A stretch of DNA of 41,541 nt from JBLNDG01 sp050261415 (GTDB taxonomy: Bacteria; Bacillota; Clostridia; Lutisporales; Lutisporaceae): positions 1 to 41,541 of the forward strand of contig JBLNDG010000013.1 in the NCBI GenBank assembly GCA_050261415.1. The letters run 5' to 3'. Below, piece after piece: positions 1 to 7,722 of this stretch (its first letter is position 1; the number at the start of each line of letters is the position of its first letter). The position numbers and the translations under genes are program-made. The notes under the pieces are model-generated. The model made no database searches, was not told where the DNA came from, and saw only the letters and a program-made list of their open reading frames with translations.

Positions 1-56
1 TTGTCCCTTTCCTTCAAAAGCAGTTCTTTAAAATGCTGAAGCTCATTTCTGTCCAT
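1..56 (-). CDS. N-terminus of a TraR/DksA (YteA-like) family protein, cut by window edge
   Basis: Only the first 18-19 codons lie in the window. An ATG at 54-56 (read leftward) follows a GAGGAGG ribosome-binding site with normal spacing. The translation begins MDRNELQHFKELLLKERDK, a charged helical start typical of YteA/TraR-DksA zinc-finger proteins of clostridia, which often sit next to a DUF5665 gene as here. The zinc finger itself is outside the window, so the family call rests on this short start and on the neighbour. Confidence 0.5.
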   Translation of the reverse strand, partial: MDRNELQHFKELLLKERD

Positions 57-77
57 ATAATATGCCTCCTCGTGTAT

Positions 78-371
78 TCATCGTATATGGTCCTGAACTA
101 TCTTTACGATTTCTGCAATAAAGCCTCCAATAAAGGGAAGATTCAAGAGAACTGCCTGCCTCAGGAGATAAAGCACTGCCGCACCAAGTACGGTAAAACC
201 TATTGCTGTCCCAAGTCCTCGTGCAACTCCGCCGATAAAGTTGTTCCAGAGCAGGAATTTGGGTTTTGTCATTATGTTTACATAGTCGCCGATCTTTGCC
301 TTCTCCAGCATCAGTGCGATTTTCTCCACCCTGCTCTCCAGCTCTTTAACTTCAGTATTATCGCTATCCAT
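78..371 (-). CDS. DUF5665 family small membrane protein
   Basis: This is a 97-residue protein. A charged amphipathic N-terminus (VKELESRVEKIALMLEKAKIGDYV) is followed by a glycine-rich hydrophobic region (FIGGVARGLGTAIGFTVLGAAVLYLL) and a second hydrophobic stretch near the C-terminus. This pattern matches the DUF5665 family, whose function is unknown. The ATG at 371 is preferred over the in-frame ATG at 401 because GGGAGGAA lies seven bases upstream of 371. It sits 21 bp upstream of the YteA-like gene and is probably co-transcribed with it. Confidence 0.75.
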   Translation of the reverse strand: MDSDNTEVKELESRVEKIALMLEKAKIGDYVNIMTKPKFLLWNNFIGGVARGLGTAIGFTVLGAAVLYLLRQAVLLNLPFIGGFIAEIVKIVQDHIR

Positions 372-458
372 AGATATTCCTCCCGAAGCTTTGCTCCCCA
401 TTAAAAGAAAAAAGTCATAAACTTTATAACTTTAGGTTATCAATATTACACATAAAAT

Positions 459-488
459 ATGCATGAGCCGCTGTCTGCGCTCATGCAT
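459..488. terminator. Rho-independent terminator after the DAHP synthase gene
   Basis: A perfect 10-bp stem (ATGCATGAGC at 459-468 pairing with 479-488) encloses a 10-base loop. ATTTTATG follows it on the minus strand and a T5 run follows on the plus strand, so it may work in both directions. It lies just after the stop of the DAHP synthase gene. Confidence 0.65.
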
Positions 489-499
489 AATCATTTTTC

Positions 500-1318
500 C
501 TATTTATTTCTGATATCATTGAAACACTCTTTTGTTTCATTAAGACGCTTTGCTACAGCATTGAACTCTTCATAGCTTAAAGACTGTTCCCCATCTGAAA
601 GCGCCTTTTCAGGGTTGGGATGCACCTCTATCATAACCCCGTCGGCTCCGGCAGCCAGTGAGGCAAGCGACATAGGCAGTATCAAATCCCTTCTTCCCGT
701 TCCGTGGCTGGGATCAACGATTACCGGCAATTTGCACAAATCCTTGAGTATTGGCACAGCAGCTATATCCAGAGTGTTCCTGGTATAATTATCAAAAGTC
801 CTTATTCCTCTTTCACAGAGCACAATCCTTTCGTTACCCTCATATGCTATATACTCTGCAGCCATAAGAAAATCCTCTATCGTTGCAGCCATTCCTCTTT
901 TTAAAAGCACCGGCTTGTCTGTTCTTCCAACTTCCTTGAGCAGTGAAAAATTCTGCATATTCCGCGAACCTATCTGGAACATATCAACATATTTATACAT
1001 AAGATCCACATCTCTTGGATCCATTATTTCCGACACTATAGGCATTCCGGTTTGATCCGACGCCTGTTTCAGGTATAGAAGCCCCTCTTCCCTTAACCCC
1101 TGAAAAGAATAGGGAGAAGTGCGCGGTTTAAAGGCTCCGCCCCTCAAAAGCACTGCGCCGTTTTTCTTAACATAATTTGAGGTTTCTATAAGCATCTCGA
1201 GGTCCTCGACAGAGCATGGCCCTGCAATGATTATAAAATCTCCGCCTCCAACGGAAACACCTTTTACATCTACTTTAGTTCTTTCGGAATTTTTCCGTCC
1301 TATAAATCTAATGTCCAT
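500..1318 (-). CDS. aroF: 3-deoxy-7-phosphoheptulonate (DAHP) synthase, short AroF type
   Basis: It condenses phosphoenolpyruvate and erythrose 4-phosphate, the first step of the shikimate pathway, in the cytoplasm. The 272-residue protein shows the family motifs IIIAGPCSVE, FKPRTSPYSFQG, ILCERGIRTF-like (IVLCERGIRTF) and DPSHGTGRRD. The N-terminal ferredoxin-like regulatory domain of many bacterial AroF enzymes (about 340 residues) is missing, since the catalytic barrel begins almost at once. That suggests an enzyme without that feedback module. The ATG at 1318 follows GGGGGGACGTAAC; the longer frame to 1387 would run through a terminator hairpin and is rejected. A terminator stands between it and divIVA. 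Confidence 0.9.
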   Translation of the reverse strand: MDIRFIGRKNSERTKVDVKGVSVGGGDFIIIAGPCSVEDLEMLIETSNYVKKNGAVLLRGGAFKPRTSPYSFQGLREEGLLYLKQASDQTGMPIVSEIMDPRDVDLMYKYVDMFQIGSRNMQNFSLLKEVGRTDKPVLLKRGMAATIEDFLMAAEYIAYEGNERIVLCERGIRTFDNYTRNTLDIAAVPILKDLCKLPVIVDPSHGTGRRDLILPMSLASLAAGADGVMIEVHPNPEKALSDGEQSLSYEEFNAVAKRLNETKECFNDIRNK

Positions 1319-1340
1319 GTTACGTCCCCCCGTACATTGC

Positions 1341-1383
1341 AATAAAAACTCTTTCACCGGATGTAACAACCGAATGAAAGAGT
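1341..1383 (-). terminator. Hairpin terminator between divIVA and aroF
   Basis: ACTCTTTCA at 1348-1356 pairs with TGAAAGAGT at 1375-1383, with a further CGG/CCG inside. On the minus strand it is followed directly by TTTTTATT (1341-1347). It ends the ylm/divIVA transcript. Only about 12 bases separate the T run from the aroF ribosome-binding site, leaving no room for a separate aroF promoter downstream, so it could also act as an attenuator. Confidence 0.7.
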
Positions 1384-1388
1384 ACATT

Positions 1389-1838
1389 CTAAATATCCTT
1401 CAAAGTTGAATTAAGGGCTTCAAGTTCAGATTCCAACAGGGTCTTGAACCTTGTCTTAAATACCTGAACTTCTTTTTTCATTTCCTCGTATTCTTTATTT
1501 ACCTTCAAAATGCTGCTATTGGCATCCTCAATTATTTTTTTAGCCTGATCCTCTGAATCTTTAATTATCAGTTCAGCTTTTTTTCTTGCATTTGATACGA
1601 TATCCTCCGCTGTTGTCTGAGCAATAATCAGTGTGTTCTGCAGTGACTTCTCCATACTGTTGTAGCTCTCTATTCGCTCGTTATCTATTGATATCCTTTC
1701 TTTTAGTTCGCCGTTTTCCTTGTATAGCCTTTCATAGTCTGCAATTACTTTATCCAGAAATTCATCTACTTCGTCTTCCTTGTATCCTCTGAAGGCCTTC
1801 TTGAATTCCTTGTTATGTATATCCATCGGTGTTAGCAT
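1389..1838 (-). CDS. divIVA: DivIVA-domain cell-division/polarity protein
   Basis: This 149-residue protein opens with the DivIVA membrane-binding motif (LTPMDIHNKEFKKAFRGYKEDEVDEFLDKV, about residues 2-32), then a long coiled coil to the end. DivIVA proteins bind curved membrane at septa and poles and recruit division or cell-wall factors. The ATG at 1838 follows TGGAGGTTG. It is the last gene of the ylm/sepF operon, 16 bp after ylmH, the conserved order of Gram-positive bacteria. A terminator lies immediately downstream. Confidence 0.92.
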   Translation of the reverse strand: MLTPMDIHNKEFKKAFRGYKEDEVDEFLDKVIADYERLYKENGELKERISIDNERIESYNSMEKSLQNTLIIAQTTAEDIVSNARKKAELIIKDSEDQAKKIIEDANSSILKVNKEYEEMKKEVQVFKTRFKTLLESELEALNSTLKDI

Positions 1839-1854
1839 CTTTCTTCAACCTCCA

Positions 1855-2637
1855 TCATAGGTATTTCTTTATAACAATTTTCTCCCTGTCCTTTTTTGTA
1901 GTACCCGCTACTCCCTCAAGAATTATTCTTCCTCTCCCGCGTAATGATATTACATCACTTTCCTTTACTTCTTTGGAAGGACTTTCAACAAACTCCCAAT
2001 TAAGCTTTACCTTGCCTCCTTTAATAGCATCAACGGCTTTAGCCCTTGAAATGCCAAAACCGCTGCTTATTACACTGTCAAGCCTTAAGGATGCAACTGT
2101 AGTTGTAATAGTCTTAAGCTTTTCTTCCTTTTGCTGAAGTTCTTCCGCAATAGAAACGGTTACCGGAGTATTTCCCACCTTGTTCAGGTTGTATAGCAGG
2201 TATTGTGAGATATCTGACAAACATACGGCATACGCCTTGCCATCATCCAGAATAATATCTCCAATCTTTTCCCTTTTTATTCCGCTTCCCAGAATGCTGC
2301 CGAGGAAATCACGATGTGTAAGTTTCTTCTTGTCTGCATTCCAATTTATCAATAATATTGAAATAGGAAGGTTATCATCATCAAGCTCGTAATCTTCACT
2401 GAAGACCATGCAGATACATCTCTCACTGTTTTCTGTACCGCCATAAAATTCAAAGCCTATTCCATCGCACTTGCTAAGAATAGTATCTGCTATTTTCTGC
2501 TGCCTGGGATCAAGAAAGTCGGTACTCTTGAGTGAGTAGCTCCTCCCGCAGGCTTCAGCATATTCCAGAAGTTCATTCACCAGAACACGGTCTTCATAGT
2601 CCTTGTAATTATCAAGTAATGCATATTTCTTATCCAC
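1855..2637 (-). CDS. ylmH: YlmH-type S4-domain RNA-binding protein
   Basis: The 260-residue protein ends in an S4 RNA-binding domain (about residues 183-245; motifs LRLDSVISSGFGISRAKAV and IRL-like turn GRGRIIL). The N-terminal part is the YlmH/YaaA-associated region seen in division-operon members. YlmH homologues bind structured RNA or ribosomes; links to division and ribosome rescue have been proposed. It lies between yggT and divIVA, as in other Firmicutes. Its exact biochemical role cannot be read from the sequence. Confidence 0.88.
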   Translation of the reverse strand: MDKKYALLDNYKDYEDRVLVNELLEYAEACGRSYSLKSTDFLDPRQQKIADTILSKCDGIGFEFYGGTENSERCICMVFSEDYELDDDNLPISILLINWNADKKKLTHRDFLGSILGSGIKREKIGDIILDDGKAYAVCLSDISQYLLYNLNKVGNTPVTVSIAEELQQKEEKLKTITTTVASLRLDSVISSGFGISRAKAVDAIKGGKVKLNWEFVESPSKEVKESDVISLRGRGRIILEGVAGTTKKDREKIVIKKYL

Positions 2638-2647
2638 GTTATACCTC

Positions 2648-2929
2648 TTAGAGGAAAGTATAAATCAAAGCAAGTATCAATGGTTTTACAATATAATATA
2701 AGAATAATAGCGAAATTAGCGGCGATAAATCCACCATCCCCGTATTTAAGCCCAACCGGTTTGTAAGTCTTCTGAACGGCTCAAGCAAAGGGTCGGTAAG
2801 CTGATATATAAGAACTATGATTCTGTTGCTAGGATTGTAGCTAAACCATGACAGAAAAACCCTAACCAAAATCATGAAACTAAGGAATTCAAAAAAATAT
2901 GAAACAGTGCTGCCTAAGATGTATCTCAT
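2648..2929 (-). CDS. ylmG: YggT/YlmG family integral membrane protein
   Basis: The 93-residue protein has two hydrophobic segments (about residues 5-27 and 65-91) flanking the conserved polar turn FLSWFSYNPSNR...YQLTDPLLEPFRRL. That turn is the hallmark of the YggT family. Homologues affect membrane or division organisation. It sits 10 bp upstream of ylmH and downstream of sepF, the usual division-operon order. The ribosome-binding site is weak (GAGAGTGG). Confidence 0.88.
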   Translation of the reverse strand: MRYILGSTVSYFFEFLSFMILVRVFLSWFSYNPSNRIIVLIYQLTDPLLEPFRRLTNRLGLNTGMVDLSPLISLLFLYYIVKPLILALIYTFL

Positions 2930-2953
2930 TATACCACTCTCAATCCTTTACTA

Positions 2954-3427
2954 TCACTTTAACCAGCTGAAAATTCCTTCTAAATCAAAATCCTCATCAC
3001 CGATTGAATTTTTTATGTTGCCAAGTACGTCAACATTGGACGGAGCTGCCAACACTATGCCGTTTGAAATCTTTTGCGCTGTACCATCTAAAGCGTATAC
3101 GGCACCGCTTATGAAGTCAACCATTCTCTTCGCTACTTCTTTATCCATGTTTTCGAAGTTGATTATAACCGGTTTCTTGCTCTTAAGGTCATCGCATATG
3201 GATTGAACCTCATCGTAATTAGTAGGTTCTACAAGTACAACCTTCATTGGTGAAGTTGCAGTATGTATGTTCACTACATTGCTCTTCTTATGTATACCCG
3301 TTGTTACAGCTTCAATCTGCGGTTTAGCTGCTACTGCTACTGCAGATTCTACTGCTTCTGCCTCCTCTTCGCTTCCTTCTCCTATTCCCATAAAATAAAG
3401 TACTTTGTTTAAGATGTTGGATGACAT
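2954..3427 (-). CDS. sepF: Cell division protein SepF
   Basis: SepF links FtsZ polymers to the membrane and bundles them at the septum. The 157-residue protein has a short N-terminal amphipathic helix (MSSNILNKVLYFMGIG), a variable Glu/Ala-rich linker and a C-terminal SepF domain (about residues 65-150) with VVLVEPTNYDEVQSICDDLKSKKPVIINFENMD and the FISGAVYALDG signature. The second ATG (3427) is chosen because it sits six bases after GGAGGT; the first ATG (3433) touches that site and is too close. It is followed by yggT. Confidence 0.93.
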   Translation of the reverse strand: MSSNILNKVLYFMGIGEGSEEEAEAVESAVAVAAKPQIEAVTTGIHKKSNVVNIHTATSPMKVVLVEPTNYDEVQSICDDLKSKKPVIINFENMDKEVAKRMVDFISGAVYALDGTAQKISNGIVLAAPSNVDVLGNIKNSIGDEDFDLEGIFSWLK

Positions 3428-3439
3428 AACCATACCTCC

Positions 3440-4141
3440 TTATATAATATTATAATTTCTTTTTCCGAAGATGCCTGTTCCTACTCTAATCATGTTTGAA
3501 CCTTCCTCAACCGCAATCTTGTAATCGTTCGTCATCCCCATTGATAAAAATTTCATCTCTACATTGGGGATACCGGCCTTAGCCAACATTTCAAACTTTT
3601 CTCTCAGTTTTCTGAATACCGGTCTCACCAACTCCCTGTCCTCATAATTGGGAGCTATAGTCATAAGGCCTTTTACCCTTAAACCTTCATATTTTGATAT
3701 TTCATTTATAAAGCTGTCTATCTCAGAATAATCAATGCCGAATTTTGTTTCTTCATTTGCAACATTAACCTGCACCAGTACATCCTGCACTCTGCCCAGT
3801 TTTTCCGCCCGCCTGCTTATTTCCTTGGCAAGCTCCGTGCTGTCTACAGAATGGATGAGTGCCACTTTATCTATTATATATTTTACCTTATTTGTTTGTA
3901 AATGTCCTATCATATGCCATTTGACATTACTCTTCACATTTTCATACTTGGCCATTATCTCCTGTACCTTATTCTCTCCGATATTGGTTATGCCACACTC
4001 TATCGCATTGTTCATCCTGTCCGTATCTACAGTCTTGGTTACTGCTATAACGGTTATGCTATCGGGGTCCTTGCCTGTCTTTTTGCATATATCCCTGACA
4101 TCCTGGAATACTTTCATAATGTTGTCATTAATATTTTGCAA
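3440..4141 (-). CDS. ylmE: YggS/YlmE family pyridoxal-phosphate homeostasis protein
   Basis: The 233-residue single-domain alanine-racemase-fold protein binds PLP without a known catalytic reaction and maintains B6 and amino-acid balance. The PLP lysine is in AVTK (K36). Other family motifs are GENKVQE, KWHMIGHLQTNKVK, HSVDS, QVNVANEETKFG and LSMGMTNDYKIAVEEGSNMIRVGTGIFG. The start is a TTG at 4141, seven bases after GGAGGG. It stands just upstream of sepF in the division operon. Confidence 0.92.
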   Translation of the reverse strand: MQNINDNIMKVFQDVRDICKKTGKDPDSITVIAVTKTVDTDRMNNAIECGITNIGENKVQEIMAKYENVKSNVKWHMIGHLQTNKVKYIIDKVALIHSVDSTELAKEISRRAEKLGRVQDVLVQVNVANEETKFGIDYSEIDSFINEISKYEGLRVKGLMTIAPNYEDRELVRPVFRKLREKFEMLAKAGIPNVEMKFLSMGMTNDYKIAVEEGSNMIRVGTGIFGKRNYNII

Positions 4142-4153
4142 AGTTAAACCCTC

Positions 4154-5422
4154 CTATATTTTATCGGTTAAAACCTGATTTTCCTTAACCCTTTTTGTAG
4201 TAGTAATAACTTCATCAAAGATTTTCAACATATCAGTGCCGGGTTTAAAACCCGCATCCTCTTTGTTAACGTTTCTGACCAGCTCTTTATCACCTATGGG
4301 AGTCATTACGGCAACAGGAACAAATTTGACCAAGCCGCTTTTAACTACATATACTCCTCTTATGTTATCCTTTACAACAATACTTTTGGATGAGACAACA
4401 AAGCCTTCATAAATATCCTTAATTATTTCCACCTTGGCAACCCTCTGTTTGTAAAAGTCCTTGATGTATTCGCTGATTTTTACAGTTACCAGGCACTCAT
4501 CCCCGGTTGGTTCAGATATATCATAAACTTCCCCGTTAACTACTGTATTGTCAAAATCGCCGAAACGAAGTTTTATCTTTTTCCCTGGTTTGATACCTTC
4601 TATATTGTTTTTATCAATAATACTGCAAATGTACCATTCATAATTGTCAACAATTTTTATTCCGCTTGAAACGGTTTTTTTGTTGCTTTGCCTGCTTATG
4701 TCTGCTGAATTAATGAGCTCTTTTATATCCTTCAGCTTAAACTCCTTAAGGTGTGCGGGATTCAGCACCTGCTCATAGCCGTCCACATTGAAGCTTACAA
4801 TCCCAGAGTTTTGTGCGTATATGTCATCAATATTGTTCTTGTAAATTTTCTCCAGAGCGTTCTTTTCTTTAACAAGCTGTTCGAGGTTTTTACCAGAAAA
4901 GCTGTCGCTTCCATATATAAGGGATTTTTTGTACTGATCCGCAACAAGGTTGGCTTTAACTGTATCTAGTTTTTCATAATTACCTGATTTAGCTATGTCC
5001 TTCAATTCTGTCACGTTGTCATTTATGCTTTTTTCAATTCTCTCCTTGTCTTGCGGAAAAAAATTATTGCTTGCTTCTGCTTGCTTTATTTCTTTTATCC
5101 TATCGTCAAGCTGCTTGATTTTTATTGCCATATTCTCATCAGCTTGATTATTCTTCATGATTTCAAGTATCTTTTTCCCGAAGGATACCCTTTCTCCCTC
5201 ATTTACCTTGTAGTTTACATCAACACCTGCAGGCAGTGGATTCACCCATTCGGTTCTCAAGATTAAAGCCTGAGCTGTTATTGAATTCTCAACAGAGTCA
5301 TATTTTACTATTTCAGTTTCAATATTGAAAAAAAGAAATCTAATTGTATATGATAAACAAATAAATAAAAACAATACGGGAAATATATATATGGATGAAA
5401 ATTTACTCTTCTTCGCTTTCAT
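4154..5422 (-). CDS. HlyD-like membrane-anchored adaptor protein
   Basis: The 422-residue protein has one N-terminal transmembrane segment (about residues 11-32, SIYIFPVLFLFICLSYTIRFLFF). Next come a barrel-like segment (LPAGVDVNYKVNEGERVSFGKKILEI, lipoyl/biotinyl style), a coiled coil, and a C-terminal beta-rich half like HlyD-family adaptors. No matching ABC or RND pump gene lies nearby. The ATG at 5422 is preferred over 5449 because AAGGAG is upstream of it. As first gene of the ylm/sepF operon it may act at the cell envelope in division. Family placement is fair; function is unknown. Confidence 0.7.
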   Translation of the reverse strand: MKAKKSKFSSIYIFPVLFLFICLSYTIRFLFFNIETEIVKYDSVENSITAQALILRTEWVNPLPAGVDVNYKVNEGERVSFGKKILEIMKNNQADENMAIKIKQLDDRIKEIKQAEASNNFFPQDKERIEKSINDNVTELKDIAKSGNYEKLDTVKANLVADQYKKSLIYGSDSFSGKNLEQLVKEKNALEKIYKNNIDDIYAQNSGIVSFNVDGYEQVLNPAHLKEFKLKDIKELINSADISRQSNKKTVSSGIKIVDNYEWYICSIIDKNNIEGIKPGKKIKLRFGDFDNTVVNGEVYDISEPTGDECLVTVKISEYIKDFYKQRVAKVEIIKDIYEGFVVSSKSIVVKDNIRGVYVVKSGLVKFVPVAVMTPIGDKELVRNVNKEDAGFKPGTDMLKIFDEVITTTKRVKENQVLTDKI

Positions 5423-5488
5423 GGTATATTGGCTCCTTGTCTGGTACATTTGTTACCATTGTAAGCTTTATCGGTCTGTTCAACTTAT

Positions 5489-5517
5489 ATAATATACCAC
5501 TTTATGGATTTAAACAA
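5489..5517 (-). promoter_or_regulatory. Promoter of the HlyD-like/ylmE/sepF/divIVA operon
   Basis: On the minus strand a -35 box TTGTTT (5512-5517) and a -10 box TATTAT (5489-5494) are separated by 17 bp, about 65 bp upstream of the operon's first start codon. A perfect inverted repeat brackets the -35 box (see 5497-5529). Confidence 0.55.
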
Positions 5518-5529
5518 GCTATAAAGTGG
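5497..5529. repeat. Inverted repeat around the ylm-operon -35 box (possible operator)
   Basis: CCACTTTAT (5497-5505) and ATAAAGTGG (5521-5529) are perfect 9-bp arms separated by 15 bp, flanking the -35 hexamer at 5512-5517. The position suits a repressor or activator site, but no regulator can be named. Confidence 0.5.
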
Positions 5530-5837
5530 CTAAAATGCAGAAAAATACTGATTCTTAAACATGCACTCCATGTAGATTAATTTTTAAAAAATAGGCTCTA
5601 TTTATTTAAAATATTAACTTGCAGTTTTATTTACATAATAGTTTATAATTCTCCATTTTTTTGCATATTCCTTCTAAATTTAAACAATTTGTAAAATTAG
5701 TGCTAAATTCCTATAGTGTAGTGCTTTTGATGTGCATCAGCCTTTGTTTTGAGGGTATTCCGGAGTCACATATTGGCGAAGCTCTTGTCCGGGTTTAATT
5801 GCGTCATATATTTAGAACTGCTGCATATAATTTGGTA
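5530..5837. other. Intergenic stretch with no gene found
   Basis: About 300 AT-rich bases lie between the divergent ylm-operon promoter and the tRNA promoter. No open frame with a ribosome-binding site and no strong hairpin were seen; the only small palindrome is TGATGTGCATCA. Confidence 0.5.
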
Positions 5838-5866
5838 TTGAAATTTGGTCATATATGTGATATATT
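5838..5866 (+). promoter_or_regulatory. Promoter of tRNA-Pro
   Basis: TTGAAA (5838-5843) and TATATT (5861-5866) are spaced by exactly 17 bp, and the mature tRNA begins about 31 bp downstream. This is a good match to a housekeeping sigma promoter. Confidence 0.65.
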
Positions 5867-5897
5867 TTATGAGTACCAGAAAAGGTACTACAAATAT

Positions 5898-5974
5898 CTG
5901 GGTGTGGCGCAGTTTGGTAGCGCGCTTGAATGGGGTTCAAGAGGTCGCAGGTTCAATTCCTGTCACCCAGACCA
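5898..5974 (+). tRNA. tRNA-Pro, anticodon GGG, with encoded CCA
   Basis: A 77-base cloverleaf can be drawn. The acceptor arms are CTGGGTG/CACCCAG and the D-arm is GCGC/GCGC with loop AGTTTGGTA. The anticodon stem CTTGA/TCAAG encloses loop ATGGGGT (U33, anticodon GGG at 5932-5934, G37 as usual for proline). The T-arm is GCAGG/CCTGT with loop TTCAATT, followed by discriminator A and an encoded CCA. It reads CCC and CCU codons. It has its own promoter and terminator. tRNA 3' ends are common integration sites, but no second copy of its 3' end was found in the window. Confidence 0.95.
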
Positions 5975-5990
5975 TCTAAAGAATGTTTAA

Positions 5991-6022
5991 AGCCTGTAAT
6001 TTCAATGATTACAGGCTTTTTA
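5991..6022 (+). terminator. Terminator of tRNA-Pro
   Basis: AGCCTGTAAT (5991-6000) pairs perfectly with ATTACAGGCT (6008-6017) around a 7-base loop and is followed by TTTT-TAT. It lies 16 bases after the tRNA. Confidence 0.85.
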
Positions 6023-6174
6023 TATTTATATTTTTGACTGAATAAATATTAGTTTACTACCATTTTGCTACCAAGGCTAATCTACTATTAATATTATTTT
6101 TTATTCTGGTTTAGGAAACCACAAGCATACGCAAAAAACATCCTTCAGATGTTATTTGAATGTTTCTGCTAAGT

Positions 6175-7449
6175 TAAATTGTCCCCCGGTTGCTCAGTGA
6201 CATATAATGCACTCATAAGGTGAGACACAAAATCCAAAAAGTAAGTTATACTAGAACTATGAGAAAAAGAAATCATTACACAGCCGAATTCAAAACAAAA
6301 GTCGTACTGGAGATTCTATCCGAAGCGGCAACTCTAAATGAGATTGCAGCCAGGTATGGAATCAGTCCGGTCGTGCTGAGCCGATGGAAACAGGGATTTC
6401 TCGAGAAAGCATCAGAAGTATTTAAGAAAGGGCCTTCTGATGCGGAAAAACAACTTGAGGAAAAGAATGAACACATTGCACAGCTTGAGCGTAAAGTAGG
6501 TCAGCTCACCTATGAGGTGGACTGGCTCAAAAAAAATCTGAAGAAATTCTCGGACCCGACTGGAAGAAAAAGCCTCGTTGAGTTTGAGAATCCCAATATA
6601 AATATAAAGCGTCAGGCGGATCTGCTTTCAATCAACCGAACCAGCGTATATCGTGAGGCTCCTGCAGAAAAGTCGGTATCTGAAGAGACTCTGTTCATAA
6701 TGCGCAGAATTGATGAAATTCATACGGCACATCCGACCTGGGGATACCGGACTATCACTGATATTATTCGCAGGGATGACAAAATCCTTATCAATCGCAA
6801 GAGAACAAGGCGGTTAATGCAGCAAATGGGTGTAGAGACAATCTATCCGAAGCCAAACCTGAGTAAAAGGTATCACGCACAATACATCCGTCCGTATTTG
6901 CTGAGAAATCTTACAATAACCCGGCCTAATCAGGTGTGGGGCGTTGATATTACATATATCCGTATGAGAAAAGGATTCATGTATCTATTCGTCATTATTG
7001 ACTGGTACAGCCGCTGCATTGTTGATTTTGAGCTATCTACAACACTAGAGAAAACCTTTGTCATGAACTGTCTTAAAAGAGCACTAAGTCACCAAAAACC
7101 TGAAATTATCAACAGTGACCAAGGAGGCCACTTTACAAATGCCGACTACCTAAAGCTCTTGGACGAAGCTGAAGTAAGAGTATCTATGGATGGAAAGGGA
7201 CAAGCCCTTGATAATATACGTACCGAAAGATTCTTCAGAACCTTGAAGTATGATCTTATTTATGTCAATGAATTTGAAACACCAAGAGACCTCAGAAAGG
7301 CTCTTAATCAGTATATCCAGGAATACAATACCTACAGGCCACATACATCGCTTGATGGACTTTGTCCAATTCAAGTATATACCGGGAATGCTATTGATGT
7401 TGCCTAAACTTGCACATGTCGGTGGGAGCCAATATTCCGGGGAGATTCA
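6175..7449 (+). mobile_element. IS3-family insertion sequence (ends approximate)
   Basis: A single transposase gene is flanked by related but diverged ends. The left end, from about 6175, carries TGTCCCCCGG followed by TTG, CTC and GACAT blocks. The minus-strand reading of the right end (inward from 7449) starts TGAATCTCCCCGG and continues with ATTGG, CTCC and GACATG blocks. Alignment needs several gaps, and no clean target-site duplication could be recognised, so the limits are estimates. It separates the tRNA-Pro from the conjugative element. Confidence 0.55.
6259..7407 (+). CDS. IS3-family transposase, OrfA and OrfB in one frame
   Basis: This 382-residue DDE transposase cuts and inserts its own IS. 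Residues 1-90 are the OrfA part: an HTH_Tnp_1 helix-turn-helix (YTAEFKTKVVLEIL...LNEIAARYGISPVVLSRWKQ) and a leucine-zipper-like coiled coil. The rest is the OrfB part: an HTH_21 domain (HPTWGYRTITDIIRR) and an rve integrase core with catalytic D230 (VWGVDITYI), D287 (NSDQGGHF) and E323 (TERFFRTLK). The two parts usually need a -1 frameshift; here they are fused, with an A8 run (6529-6536) at the junction. The ATG at 6259 matches usual family starts; a GTG at 6220 is possible. The core motifs are intact. Confidence 0.9.
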   Translation: MRKRNHYTAEFKTKVVLEILSEAATLNEIAARYGISPVVLSRWKQGFLEKASEVFKKGPSDAEKQLEEKNEHIAQLERKVGQLTYEVDWLKKNLKKFSDPTGRKSLVEFENPNINIKRQADLLSINRTSVYREAPAEKSVSEETLFIMRRIDEIHTAHPTWGYRTITDIIRRDDKILINRKRTRRLMQQMGVETIYPKPNLSKRYHAQYIRPYLLRNLTITRPNQVWGVDITYIRMRKGFMYLFVIIDWYSRCIVDFELSTTLEKTFVMNCLKRALSHQKPEIINSDQGGHFTNADYLKLLDEAEVRVSMDGKGQALDNIRTERFFRTLKYDLIYVNEFETPRDLRKALNQYIQEYNTYRPHTSLDGLCPIQVYTGNAIDVA

Positions 7450-7505
7450 CCCGCCCGAAATAATCGAGTCTACGTTCCGATTGTACTGATCCGTAACATT
7501 TTGTA

Positions 7506-7674
7506 GCGTTTATGCCGCGAAAGCCTCTTTACAATGAGTATGCCATGTTAGGCTATTTGCTAGGCATCAACATCCTTGCAGAGCACTACTCCCTGCTCGG
7601 CAATGGTGTATGCCGGCGATGCCTAAATACATGGCATGAGAGACTCGTTGTAAAGAGGAACGTGGAATAAATGC
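7506..7674. repeat. Large nested inverted repeat (unknown structured element)
   Basis: Outer arms at about 7506-7548 and 7629-7674 match over some 43 bp imperfectly. The core CCTCTTTACAA(T/C)GAGT and TGCCATGT blocks are near perfect. An inner pair, TAGGCATC (7561-7568) and GATGCCTA (7618-7625), and a small GAGCA/TGCTC hairpin lie in the loop. Some arm differences are of the kind that keep pairing. There is no coding frame. It lies between the IS3 element and the 3' end of the conjugation operon. It could be a MITE-like insertion, a structured RNA, or the boundary of the mobile element; the sequence does not decide which. Confidence 0.6.
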
Positions 7675-7722
7675 GAGGATTATAGGATTATTCATTAAAT
7701 TCAAACACGAAAGGAGATTAAC

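Noticed and set aside
7408..7722. A gene at the end of the tcp-type operon
   Set aside because: No frame with start and ribosome-binding site was found; the stretch is explained by the IS end and the nested inverted repeat.
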